Assembly: GCA_013791765.1 (NCBI GenBank)
Contig: VMTC01000018.1
Location: 1-44,535 of the forward strand
Source of the DNA: Rhodoferax sp.
GTDB taxonomy: Bacteria; Pseudomonadota; Gammaproteobacteria; Burkholderiales; Burkholderiaceae_C
Length of the DNA: 44,535 bases
Direction of reading: 5' to 3'
Part shown: positions 15,999-23,674 of the stretch, piece by piece
How the letters are laid out: each line of letters starts with the position of its first letter
Numbering within the stretch: position 1 is the first letter of the stretch
Made by a program: the position numbers and the translations under genes
The notes under the pieces: model-generated
What the model was told of the DNA's origin: nothing
Seen by the model: the letters and a program-made list of their open reading frames with translations, nothing else
Databases searched by the model: none

Positions 15999-16916
15999 TC
16001 ACGAGGCCGGTTGGGTCGCGCCAAAAATATGCTGCCGCGCCGCCTGACTGATCGCCACGGTCGCCGGGTGACTGAGGCGGCGTTCACTCGTGATGGCGTA
16101 AAGCTGCTCCACCACAGAATCGATGCGGCCGATGACCACAACTTTGTATTGCTCGCAAACATGGTCCGCCGTCACAGTGGGGGCAACAAACAGTCCGGCA
16201 CCCGCTTTTCCAAATGCCTTCATCAGGGCGCTGTCGTCAAACTCACCGACGATACGGGGCCGCAGGTCGCGCGCTTGCAGCCACTGGAGCAACTTGGAGC
16301 GCAGGGAGACGTCTTCGCCAGGCAGCAAAAATGGGGCGTTGTCCAGGCAGGCCGGAAAGCTGCCTGAGAGCGCCTTGGTCAAGCGCAAGTTGCCAAACAC
16401 TGTGAGTCCGCTCTCGCCCAGCAAGTGGTTGTAGCCGCGCACGTTCAGATGGGTTGGCATGGGCCGATCGGCGAGGATCATTTCGAGACGATGCACGGCA
16501 AGCTCAGCCAGCAACGGCGCCAGCCGTCCCTCGCGGCAAACCAGTCGAACCGGCTCTGCAAGCTTGAGCGCGGGCTCCAGGATCCGGTACGCGATGGCCT
16601 TGGACACGGAATCGGCAATCCCAACCCTGAACGGTGCCGACCTGGCGGCCGTTTGGTCGCGCAGGACTTCGAGTAGTTCGTCGCCCGTCGTGAAGATGGT
16701 TTCCGCATAACTCAGAATGCGTTGCCCGGTGTCGGTCAGTTCGAGTTTGCGACCGGAGCGACGAAACAACTCTACGCCCAGCGTTTGCGCGAACTCGCTC
16801 AGCTGTCCGCTGATGGCGTGTGGCGTGAGGTGTAACTGCTCGGCAGCGCGCGCAATGCTGCCGGTTTTGGCGACCATCCAGTAATAGCGCAAATGTTTGT
16901 AGTTGAGTGAAGACAT
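15999..16916 (-). CDS. nhaR: NhaR-type LysR-family transcriptional activator
   Basis: A 305-residue LysR-type regulator. The N-terminal HTH reads LNYKHLRYYWMVAKTGSIAR and HLTPHAISGQLSEFAQTLG, characteristic of NhaR rather than other LysR proteins, followed by LFRRSGRKLELTDTGQ. In E. coli NhaR senses Na+ and activates the nhaA antiporter. The ATG at 16916 (MSSLNYKHL) is preferred over 16943. It is divergent from the TerC-like/ATPase/SbtA cluster, and three spaced repeats lie between them (16988-17052), so it probably regulates that cluster; this is inference from layout. Confidence 0.87.
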   Translation of the reverse strand: MSSLNYKHLRYYWMVAKTGSIARAAEQLHLTPHAISGQLSEFAQTLGVELFRRSGRKLELTDTGQRILSYAETIFTTGDELLEVLRDQTAARSAPFRVGIADSVSKAIAYRILEPALKLAEPVRLVCREGRLAPLLAELAVHRLEMILADRPMPTHLNVRGYNHLLGESGLTVFGNLRLTKALSGSFPACLDNAPFLLPGEDVSLRSKLLQWLQARDLRPRIVGEFDDSALMKAFGKAGAGLFVAPTVTADHVCEQYKVVVIGRIDSVVEQLYAITSERRLSHPATVAISQAARQHIFGATQPAS

Positions 16917-16987
16917 GCGGGCCTGTTCATCAATGCATCCCAAGTGAGCACAAGCGCAACGTTGACGCTGTCGGGTGCAACTTAAAG

Positions 16988-17052
16988 CATCATTTTATTC
17001 GATGGTAAGTTTCATCATATTCGATTTGTAAGATGTTTACCGATCTTCTAAG
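16988..17052. promoter_or_regulatory. Three CGAT-TAAG direct repeats in the nhaR divergent region
   Basis: CGATGGTAAG (17000-17009), CGATTTGTAAG (17022-17032) and CGATCTTCTAAG (17041-17052) repeat at about 22 and 20 bases, near two helical turns. The first two also share an upstream CATCAT and ATTCGAT. They lie between the divergent nhaR start (16916) and the TerC-like start (17264) and are candidate NhaR binding sites. The rest of this 347-base region holds one weak 49-codon frame (17090-17239) with no family match and a badly placed ribosome site. Confidence 0.5.
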
Positions 17053-17263
17053 ATGGCCGCTGTGTTCAAAGGAGCGAGAGAAAACACCCATGCGCATCGT
17101 CATTCAAACCCGCAGATTCCTTCTGACGGTTGGCTTGCCTGAGCATCCCCATGAACGCCTGCAAGGCGCCGATACAGCGGATGCCAAGCTGGCGCAAAAC
17201 GCCACCTGCTCACCCCTTGCGTGGCGCGCCGCCCCTTGACTGTGTTTTAAAAGAAGCTCTGAT

Positions 17264-17824
17264 ATGACTGCCTCGATCTCCATTGGAGCGCCCTGGATGT
17301 GGGCCGTCTTTATCGCTTTCGTGCTGTTTATGCTGGCGCTGGACTTGTTCGTGCTCGGCGGCAGAAAAGCGCACAAGGTGAGCGTCAAGGAAGCCGCCTT
17401 AGGGTCGCTGGTTTGGGTGAGTCTGGCGTTGGCGGAGAAGAAACCCGACCTCACCAAGAACCCGGTGCTGCGGTTCGCGCGCCGACATCTTCGCATTGCA
17501 GACGGTGACCACGGTGAAAAATTTACTGTGATCAAAGATGGCGTGCGACACTTCACACCGCTATTTCTTGTGTTGATACTGATCGAGGTCACTGTCATGG
17601 GCTTGCGTGCCCTGTATTTCCTGCTGGCCGATGTAGCGGACCGGTTCCATCTGTTGAAATACGGCCTGGCCATGGTGCTTACCATTGTCGGTACCAAGAT
17701 GCTCATCGTGCCGTGGTACCACATGCCCGTGGCGGCCTCGCTGGCTGTCGTTACGGTCTTGATCGGGTCCAGCGTCATCGCCAGTTTGATTGCCACCTGC
17801 AGTGGTTCCGCACCACGCCACTAA
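17264..17824 (+). CDS. TerC/Alx-like membrane protein with two internal deletions
   Basis: A 186-residue relative of TerC/Alx metal-ion (Mn2+) exporters, which are usually about 320 residues. The start (LALDLFVLGGRKAHKVSVKEA...LVWVSLAL), the middle (KNPVLRFARRHLRIADGDHG...PLFLVLILIE) and the end (LGLRALYFLLADVADRFHLLKYGLA...GTKMLIV) align well with Alx. Two blocks are missing in frame: about 110 residues after WVSLAL and about 30 after LILIEVT. These contain the SxDN and AVDS membrane motifs considered essential for metal binding. The reading frame is intact and followed closely by the ATPase gene. It is probably inactive as a transporter or has another role. Confidence 0.8.
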   Translation: MTASISIGAPWMWAVFIAFVLFMLALDLFVLGGRKAHKVSVKEAALGSLVWVSLALAEKKPDLTKNPVLRFARRHLRIADGDHGEKFTVIKDGVRHFTPLFLVLILIEVTVMGLRALYFLLADVADRFHLLKYGLAMVLTIVGTKMLIVPWYHMPVAASLAVVTVLIGSSVIASLIATCSGSAPRH

Positions 17825-17836
17825 CACAAGGATCCC

Positions 17837-20740
17837 ATGCAGTCTTCAACCAAGAATCCTGAACGCCAGCGCGACGTACTTGCCGCGAGCACAGCGTCAC
17901 CCCTGAAGGGTGACTCTGTTGGCGCGCTTGCACCAGAGCAGCAACCCTGGCACGCCCTGAGTGCCGAAGATGTGATGCGCCATCTCGAGACGCGTCCCGA
18001 AGGCCTCGATGACGCTAATGCGGTTGAGCGCCGCAAGACCCACGGCGCCAATGTCATCCCCCGCGGGAAAGGGGACACTGTGCTGAGCCTGCTTTGGCGG
18101 CAGATCCACAACCCCTTGATCTGGGTGCTGATCGCATCGGCAGTGGTGGCGATGGTTGTGGACCCCACCGGCGGGATCAAAAACGGACTGGTGATCCTGG
18201 CCGTTGTGCTTCTTAACACCATCATCGGGTTTGTGCAGGAGTTCAAGGCCGGCAAGGCTATCGAGGCGCTTAGCCGCATGGTGCCGGAGAATGTTGTGGC
18301 CTTGCGCGACGGACGCAAATTAACCCTCGCCGCAGCGGATCTCGTCCCCGGCGATGTGGTTCTGCTCGCCAGCGGCGACAAGGTGCCTGCGGATATGCGC
18401 CTGATCCAGTTGCGCAGCCTCCAGGTTGAGGAAGCAGCGCTGACCGGTGAGTCGGTAGCGACGCAAAAAATGCTCGCCCCCGCAGCGTTGGAGGCGGGCA
18501 TTGGCGACCGCAACTGCATGGTGTTTGGCGGCACGCTCGTCACCTACGGAACCGGGACCGCGGTGGTCGTCGCGACCGGCGCGAGTACCGAGCTTGGCCG
18601 CATCTCCACCATGCTCAAGGAGACGACCGATCTGCAAACCCCGCTCACCGCAGCGCTAGCCAAAATCGGCTGGTACATCACCATCGCGATCGTCGTCATC
18701 GCCCTGGTCATGCTGGCGCTGGGGACCTGGCGGGCCATGGCCGAGACCGGAGTCCCCTGGGTCACGGCCTTGCGAGAGTCGGTCATCTTCGCCATTGCGC
18801 TGGCGGTCGGGGCCATCCCCGAGGGACTGCCGGCGATCGTGACCATCGCCTTGGCGATTGGCGTGCAGCGCATGGCGGTGCGCCGTGCCGTGGTGCGCAA
18901 GCTCCCCGCCGTCGAGACGCTTGGCTCCACCACCGTTATTTGCTCCGACAAGACCGGCACCCTCACCCGCAACGAGATGACCGTGCAGGAAATCTGGACA
19001 CCCGCGTCTAGCGCCTTTGCGGTGTCGGGTGTCGGCTACGAACCCCAAGGGCAACTGCTGCGCGATGGTGCGCCTGCCGCAACGGTGCCAGTGGCAGTGG
19101 CTGACCTGCTGCTGGCCGGGGTGCTGTGCAACGACGCCTCACTGGCGAACGAAGAGGGGCGCTGGAAGATCCATGGCGACCCCACCGAGGGTGCGCTTAT
19201 CGTCTCCGCCGCAAAGACCGGACTCGACGTGGAAAAGGCACGCGCACAGCACCCGCGTCTGGATGCGATTCCGTTCGAGTCCGAGAACCAGTTCATGGCC
19301 ACCCTGCACGCACAGGACGGGGGGCGCATCCTGCTCAAAGGCGCACCGGAGGCGGTGCTCAAGCGCTGCACCGGCGCGCAAGACGGCGGCGAGTTCGACG
19401 CAGCAGCAGTGCTGCGCGAGGTCGAAGCGCTTGCCGCCCGGGGCATGCGGGTGCTGGCGTTTGCCGCCAAGACCGCGCGTGCGCAGACCGTTCTTGAGAT
19501 GAGCGATGCACAAACCGGTTTTACCTTTCTCGGACTGCAGGGCATGATCGATCCGCCGCGTCCGGAGGCAATTGCGGCAATCGAGCTCTGTCATCAGGCC
19601 GGAATCACGGTCAAGATGATTACCGGCGATCACCAGGCGACGGCGCAAGCGATCGCAGCGCAACTCGGCATCCTCCCCACAGAGCCTGGCGCGCCCAAGG
19701 CCTATGGCGGCGCCGAGCTTGCTGCAATGTCGGACGCGCAGTTGCGCGTTGCCGCGCTCGCGTGCAACGTCTTTGCGCGCGTCGCGCCGGAGCACAAGCT
19801 CAAACTGGTGCGCGCGCTCCAGAGTGGCAACGCGGTGGTGGCGATGACCGGTGACGGCGTCAACGATGCCCCGGCGCTCAAGCAGGCCAACATCGGCGTG
19901 GCGATGGGCATCACTGGCACCAGCGTCTCCAAGGAGGCGGCGGGAATTATCCTGGCTGATGACAATTTTGCGTCCATCGCTGCAGCCGTCGAGGAGGGGC
20001 GGCGCGTCTACGACAACCTCATCAAGTCCCTGGCTTTCGTGCTGCCGACCAACCTCGGGCTGGCGCTGATCCTGATGTGGGCGGTGGCGTTTTTTCCGTT
20101 CGCCGATGTCACTTATCTCATCGACGGCGCGACGCAGACGGTGCGCGAGCTGCTGCTGCCGATGGCGCCCGCGCAGTTGCTGTGGATCAATCTGGTCGCG
20201 GCGGTGGCGCTGGCGCTGCCCCTGGCGTTCGAGGCGAAAGAGCCAAACCTCATGAGCCGCCCTCCCCGCGACCCGAACGCGCCGGTACTCAGCGGCTTTT
20301 TGATCATGCGCACCTTTGTTGTAGCGAGCCTTATGACCGCTGGCGCAATCGGGCTTTTCCTGTACGCCTTTCGGGGTGCGGCAGGCGGCGGGCCCGAAGC
20401 GTTGGCCAAAGCGCAGACGATGGCCGTCACCACGGTGATCATGTTCCAGATCTTCTACCTGCTCAATTGCCGCTCGCTGCAAAACTCGATCCTCAGTATC
20501 GGAATATTCAGCAACAAAACGGTGTTCGTCGGGATCGCGGCGATCATCGCGCTGCAGGCGATGTTCATCTACGCCCCGTTCATGCACACAATCTTTGCAT
20601 CCGCGCCCCTCGCCCCTGTCGACGTGTTGGCAAGTGTTGTTGTCGGCGCCGTCATTTTGCCGGTGGTCGGTTTGGAAAAATGGTGGCAACGGCGGCGCGA
20701 TGCCAAAGATGCGCATGACAACACCATGCGACAAGCATGA
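17837..20740 (+). CDS. P2-type cation-transporting ATPase of unknown specificity
   Basis: A 967-residue P-type ATPase with all catalytic motifs: TGES near residue 202, PEGL in membrane helix 4 near 328, the phosphorylated DKTGTLT near 371, KGAPE, MITGDH and GDGVNDAP near 672. It groups with the SERCA-like P2 pumps, but helix 5 reads PTNLGLAL and helix 6 [14 protein letters not shown], lacking the acidic residues equivalent to SERCA Glu771 and Asp800. A simple Ca2+ pump is therefore unlikely; Na+, H+ or Mg2+ are alternatives. The ATG at 17837 follows AAGGAT. It lies 12 bases after the TerC-like gene and 27 before the zinc-ribbon gene. Confidence 0.9.
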   Translation: MQSSTKNPERQRDVLAASTASPLKGDSVGALAPEQQPWHALSAEDVMRHLETRPEGLDDANAVERRKTHGANVIPRGKGDTVLSLLWRQIHNPLIWVLIASAVVAMVVDPTGGIKNGLVILAVVLLNTIIGFVQEFKAGKAIEALSRMVPENVVALRDGRKLTLAAADLVPGDVVLLASGDKVPADMRLIQLRSLQVEEAALTGESVATQKMLAPAALEAGIGDRNCMVFGGTLVTYGTGTAVVVATGASTELGRISTMLKETTDLQTPLTAALAKIGWYITIAIVVIALVMLALGTWRAMAETGVPWVTALRESVIFAIALAVGAIPEGLPAIVTIALAIGVQRMAVRRAVVRKLPAVETLGSTTVICSDKTGTLTRNEMTVQEIWTPASSAFAVSGVGYEPQGQLLRDGAPAATVPVAVADLLLAGVLCNDASLANEEGRWKIHGDPTEGALIVSAAKTGLDVEKARAQHPRLDAIPFESENQFMATLHAQDGGRILLKGAPEAVLKRCTGAQDGGEFDAAAVLREVEALAARGMRVLAFAAKTARAQTVLEMSDAQTGFTFLGLQGMIDPPRPEAIAAIELCHQAGITVKMITGDHQATAQAIAAQLGILPTEPGAPKAYGGAELAAMSDAQLRVAALACNVFARVAPEHKLKLVRALQSGNAVVAMTGDGVNDAPALKQANIGVAMGITGTSVSKEAAGIILADDNFASIAAAVEEGRRVYDNLIKSLAFVLPTNLGLALILMWAVAFFPFADVTYLIDGATQTVRELLLPMAPAQLLWINLVAAVALALPLAFEAKEPNLMSRPPRDPNAPVLSGFLIMRTFVVASLMTAGAIGLFLYAFRGAAGGGPEALAKAQTMAVTTVIMFQIFYLLNCRSLQNSILSIGIFSNKTVFVGIAAIIALQAMFIYAPFMHTIFASAPLAPVDVLASVVVGAVILPVVGLEKWWQRRRDAKDAHDNTMRQA

Positions 20741-20767
20741 AGTTCAACCCCCTGAAGGAGAATGATT

Positions 20768-21022
20768 ATGAAGTGTCCGGTATGCAAAGACGCAAATCTG
20801 GCGATGACCGATAGACAAGGCATCGAAATCGACTACTGCCCTGAATGCCGCGGCGTGTGGCTGGACCGCGGTGAGCTGGACAAGCTGATCGAGCGCGCCG
20901 AGCGCCCGCGCAACGATGTGCCCGAGCGGCCACGGGAGCCCGCGCGACAAGAACGCCCCTACCACGATGACCAATACCGGGGCAAGCCGCGCAAATCTTT
21001 CTTGAGCGAACTGTTCGACTGA
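20768..21022 (+). CDS. TFIIB-type zinc-ribbon protein
   Basis: An 84-residue protein with one zinc ribbon: CPVCKDANLAM then YCPECRGVWLDRGELDKLIE, the standard zf-TFIIB pattern of two CxxC pairs about 20 residues apart. A charged, arginine- and proline-rich linker leads to a short SFLSELFD tail. Function is unknown in such small bacterial proteins. An AAGGAG lies seven bases before the ATG at 20768, so this start is preferred to the ATG at 20762. Position between the ATPase and sbtA suggests cotranscription. Confidence 0.85.
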   Translation: MKCPVCKDANLAMTDRQGIEIDYCPECRGVWLDRGELDKLIERAERPRNDVPERPREPARQERPYHDDQYRGKPRKSFLSELFD

Positions 21023-21044
21023 TCAGGGATCGTGTCGGCACACC

Positions 21045-21986
21045 ATGATCGATGTCGTCGTCCTGTTTTTTCTGTTCGGCCTGGCGGCAGGTCTGCTTCG
21101 TTCGGAGCTCAAACTGCCCGCGGCGCTTTATGACTCTCTGTCGGTATTTTTGTTACTGGCCATCGGTCTAAAAGGCGGGGAAGGCCTGGCGAAACAGGCA
21201 CTCGGGCCGCTGCTGCCGCAACTGGGTGCGGTGATCCTGCTGGGGGTGCTGCAGACGCTGCTAGCCTTTGCCATTCTGCGTGCGCTGGGCCGCCTGGGCC
21301 GCGCAGACGCAGCGTCTATGGCGGCCCACTACGGCTCGGTCAGCGTGGCCACCTTTGCCGTGGGGGTCAACTGGTTGTTGACCCGAAACATCAGTTTCGA
21401 GCCGCAAATGGCGATTTTCCTCACCATTATGGAAGTCCCCGCCATCATGGTCGGCATCGTATTGGCACGCGGTGTAGGCAAGCAAACCGACTGGCGCGGG
21501 CTGGCGCACGAGACCTTCCTGGGCAAGGGCGTGACCCTGCTGCTGGGTGGCATGGCGATTGGCTGGGTGGCTGGCCCGGAGGGGCTGGCGCCCATCAAGA
21601 GCTTGTTCTATGACCTCTTCAAGGGCGCGCTGGCACTGTTCCTGCTGGAGATGGGGCTGATCGTCAGCCGCCAGGTGGGTGAGTTGCGCCAGCGCGGCGT
21701 GTTCATGATCGCCTTTGGACTGCTCATGCCGCTTTTGTCGGCGCTGCTGGGACTGGGCTGCGGCGTGCTGCTCGGACTGTCGGTCGGCGGCGTCACGCTG
21801 CTCGCCATTTTGGCTGCGAGTGCGTCTTATATTGCGGTACCGGCCGCCATGCGACTGGCGGTGCCAGAGGCCAACCCAACGCTTTCGCTGGCCGCCGTGC
21901 TGGGCGTGACCTTTCCTTTCAACATCCTGGCTGGCATTCCGTTTTACTATTGGCTGGCCTTGCAACTCGTCGGAGCGCCACCATGA
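21045..21986 (+). CDS. sbtA: SbtA-family sodium-dependent bicarbonate transporter
   Basis: A 313-residue membrane protein with about ten helices in two inverted halves, matching SbtA, the Na+/HCO3- symporter of cyanobacteria and some proteobacteria. Typical stretches are LYDSLSVFLLLAIGLKGGE, AAHYGSVSVATFAVG, FLTIMEVPAIMVGIVLARG, LLEMGLIVSRQ, ASASYIAVPAAMRLAVPEANPTL in overlapping parts and TFPFNILAGIPFYY. The serine- and glycine-rich SVSVATF helix forms the ion site in the family. Its stop overlaps the start of the PII-like gene, as in cyanobacterial sbtAB pairs. No Calvin-cycle or carboxysome gene is in the window, so bicarbonate may serve anaplerosis or pH balance. Confidence 0.9.
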   Translation: MIDVVVLFFLFGLAAGLLRSELKLPAALYDSLSVFLLLAIGLKGGEGLAKQALGPLLPQLGAVILLGVLQTLLAFAILRALGRLGRADAASMAAHYGSVSVATFAVGVNWLLTRNISFEPQMAIFLTIMEVPAIMVGIVLARGVGKQTDWRGLAHETFLGKGVTLLLGGMAIGWVAGPEGLAPIKSLFYDLFKGALALFLLEMGLIVSRQVGELRQRGVFMIAFGLLMPLLSALLGLGCGVLLGLSVGGVTLLAILAASASYIAVPAAMRLAVPEANPTLSLAAVLGVTFPFNILAGIPFYYWLALQLVGAPP

Positions 21987-22291
21987 CCTTGTTGACCGAG
22001 AAACGAACCCTGCTCACCGTCATCACCGAGGCTGCCATTGAGAGAACTTTGCTGCGCGATCTGGAACAGCTGGGCGTGCGTGGTTACACCGTTTCGGATG
22101 CCCGCGGCCGCGGTAGCCGTGGCGTGCGCGATGCGGCGTGGGGTGAAGCGGCCAATATCCGTATCGAGGTGATCTGCCCGCGCGCGCAGGCACAGACCTT
22201 GCTCGGCCACATCCAGACCCGCTATTACACCGACTATGCCATGGTCGCTTTTTTGCAAGAGGTTGAAATTCTGCAACCGGAGAAGTTCTGA
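21983..22291 (+). CDS. SbtB-like PII-family regulator
   Basis: A 102-residue PII-superfamily protein, the likely partner that gates SbtA. In cyanobacteria SbtB binds adenine nucleotides (AMP, ADP, ATP, cAMP, c-di-AMP) and plugs the SbtA trimer. Here LLTVITEAAIERTLLRDLEQLGVRGYTVSD gives the first ferredoxin-like half, GRGSRGVRDAAWGEAANIRIE the T-loop region and the second half ends YAMVAFLQEVEIL. The redox-sensitive CGPxGC tail of some cyanobacterial SbtB is absent. ATG at 21983 overlaps the sbtA TGA, indicating coupled translation. Confidence 0.88.
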   Translation: MTLLTEKRTLLTVITEAAIERTLLRDLEQLGVRGYTVSDARGRGSRGVRDAAWGEAANIRIEVICPRAQAQTLLGHIQTRYYTDYAMVAFLQEVEILQPEKF

Positions 22292-22293
22292 TC

Positions 22294-22461
22294 ATGCGCG
22301 AATTGACGGCCAGTTCCTTGAGCTGGCTCGTGTTGCTGGGGCTCTTTCTAGCCCTGCTGGGCATCAACGTGGCGTTCGTGTTAAGCCGCGTCATGGCGTT
22401 CGGGTCGAAACCGGGGGGGTGCGTTGTAAGCGCGACGGTTGCTCGCGCAGTCGGTCGTTAG
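22294..22461 (+). CDS. Putative 55-residue single-pass membrane peptide after sbtB
   Basis: Two bases after the sbtB-like stop an ATG opens a 55-codon frame ending in TAG at 22459-22461. It begins MRELTASSLSWLVLLGLF and has one strong hydrophobic helix (roughly residues 8-32, including LLGINVAFVL), then a short basic tail. A GGAG lies eleven bases upstream, and coupling to sbtB translation is likely. It could be a small regulator of the SbtA complex or the stump of a larger truncated membrane protein. The next 80 bases up to the tsaC end contain no gene, though one frame (RTFGKANFFKPVGIYSIVS) looks protein-like and may be debris. Confidence 0.45.
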   Translation: MRELTASSLSWLVLLGLFLALLGINVAFVLSRVMAFGSKPGGCVVSATVARAVGR

Positions 22462-22541
22462 AGTGGCCTCCATCGCCACCGACGCGGTGCGCACCTTTGG
22501 CAAGGCGAACTTTTTCAAGCCGGTCGGCATTTATTCCATCG

Positions 22542-23660
22542 TCAGCTTGCCGATGCCCGCTGCAGGCGATCGCGCACGCCGTCCCACTCGGCGTCTGCCG
22601 GGGGCGCCTCAATCCAGATCTGTTGCACGCCCTGGGCATCGAGCTCGCGCAGCACGGCAAACAACTCATGGGCTGCCTTTGCGGCATCTAAGGGCATGCG
22701 TTGAAGCAGCAACCGGGGCAACTTGCTGGGGGTGAGGCTGCGGGCATAGACGGCCAGATTCGGCAACTCTGAAGCGTGCCCGGGCGCTGAGCCAGCCACG
22801 CCATTGACATGCTCGGTAGCAGCCCGCTCGACAAGCGCCGCCTGCAAGGCTTGCTCATCCATCAGCCGAACCGTGGCCTTGGGTGCGTAATGCGACTCGA
22901 GGGTGCCGGAGGCCTTTGGCGCGGGCGCCGCCAGTTCATCCTTAAACAGCACTTTCAAGCCACACGCCGCCTGTACCTGCGCCCGCGTGATCGCGCCCGG
23001 GCGCAGCAGCACCGGCTGGCCGCGAGTGCAGTCGATGATGGTGGACTCAATGCCAACCGCACAAGCGCCACCGTCCAGAATCAGCAGGTCCGGGCCAAAC
23101 TCAGTTTGCACGTGGGCCGCGGTGGTGGGGCTGACTCGGCCAAACTGGTTGGCGCTGGGCGCGGCGAGGCCCCAGACCCCTTGGGCAACTGAATTGGGGT
23201 CAGATTCCAATTCTTTTTCTTCGGACTTTAAGGTGACGCCATCCATGGCCGCTCGCCCCGCGTTGTTGAGCAAGGCCTTGAGCAGCGTCTGCGCCACCGG
23301 GTGCGACGGGCAGCGCAGGCCGATCGTGTCGTGACCGCCAGCCGCACCACTGGCCACCCCGGGGCGGCGCAGCAGGATCAGCGTCAGCGGACCGGGCCAG
23401 AAGGCCTGCATCAGCTGGGCTGCAAAATCCGGCACCTGGGCCGCAAAATGGTCCACGCAGCCGACGCCAGCCACATGCACGATCAGCGGGTGGTCGGCCG
23501 GGCGGCCCTTGGCCCGGAAGATGTGTGCCACCGCAGTGTCGTTTTCGGCATCTGCGGCCAAACCGTACACCGTCTCAGTGGGCAAGCCCAATAGCCCGCC
23601 AGCCCTGATGCATTGGGCGGCAACAGCTATTGAATCCGCAGTTGAACCATCCAGAAGCAT
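22542..23660 (-). CDS. tsaC: L-threonylcarbamoyladenylate synthase (Sua5/YrdC type)
   Basis: Makes threonylcarbamoyl-AMP from threonine, bicarbonate and ATP, the first step of tRNA t6A37 formation. Of 372 residues, the first ~220 form the YrdC domain (GGLLGLPTETVYGLAADA, KGRPADHPLIVHV, WPGPLTLIL, LAAPSANQFGRVSPTTAAHV, LDGGACAVGIESTI) and the rest the Sua5 domain (SGTLESHYAPKA onward). The start at 23660 follows the purK stop closely; longer frames would overlap purK. Between HPVAQTLLKALL and GLAAPSAN lies an extra ~30 residues (including SEEKELESDPNS) that the family lacks, encoded by a palindromic repeat-like insert. Confidence 0.92.
   Translation of the reverse strand: MLLDGSTADSIAVAAQCIRAGGLLGLPTETVYGLAADAENDTAVAHIFRAKGRPADHPLIVHVAGVGCVDHFAAQVPDFAAQLMQAFWPGPLTLILLRRPGVASGAAGGHDTIGLRCPSHPVAQTLLKALLNNAGRAAMDGVTLKSEEKELESDPNSVAQGVWGLAAPSANQFGRVSPTTAAHVQTEFGPDLLILDGGACAVGIESTIIDCTRGQPVLLRPGAITRAQVQAACGLKVLFKDELAAPAPKASGTLESHYAPKATVRLMDEQALQAALVERAATEHVNGVAGSAPGHASELPNLAVYARSLTPSKLPRLLLQRMPLDAAKAAHELFAVLRELDAQGVQQIWIEAPPADAEWDGVRDRLQRASAS
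23185..23275 (-). repeat. In-frame repeat-like insert in tsaC
   Basis: GAATTGG (23191-23197) and CCAATTC (23207-23213) form a perfect 7-base inverted repeat around GGTCAGATT. The segment encodes residues with no counterpart in the Sua5/YrdC family consensus as I recall it. The core GGGGTCAGATTC is reminiscent of REP-type sequences seen near transposases in proteobacteria. A related core, GAATCTGATCCC, occurs at 29104-29115 beyond the end of lctP. Confidence 0.5.
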
Positions 23661-23674
23661 GCTTGGTGCTGCAT

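Noticed and set aside
17090-17239. 49-codon frame before the TerC-like gene (MRIVIQTRR...)
   Set aside because: The only ribosome-like site is about 15 bases from the ATG, and no similarity is recognised. A leader peptide cannot be excluded.
17033-17263. Possible yybP-ykoY (Mn2+) riboswitch before the TerC-like gene
   Set aside because: This riboswitch often precedes terC and P-type ATPase genes, but I could not find its conserved core sequences here.
19139-20734. 531-codon open frame antisense to the P-type ATPase
   Set aside because: Highly biased composition (His/Arg/Gln/Gly-rich) with no family resemblance; the plus-strand ATPase with all motifs explains the region. It is a high-GC shadow frame.
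22439-22735. 98-codon plus-strand frame after sbtB
   Set aside because: Most of it is antisense to tsaC; only the first ~30 residues look protein-like, so it is at best gene debris.
23618-23660. CAGCTATTGAATCCGCAG near the tsaC start as another dispersed-repeat copy
   Set aside because: Only the first landmark matches; it encodes the normal TsaC N-terminal region, so chance is as likely.
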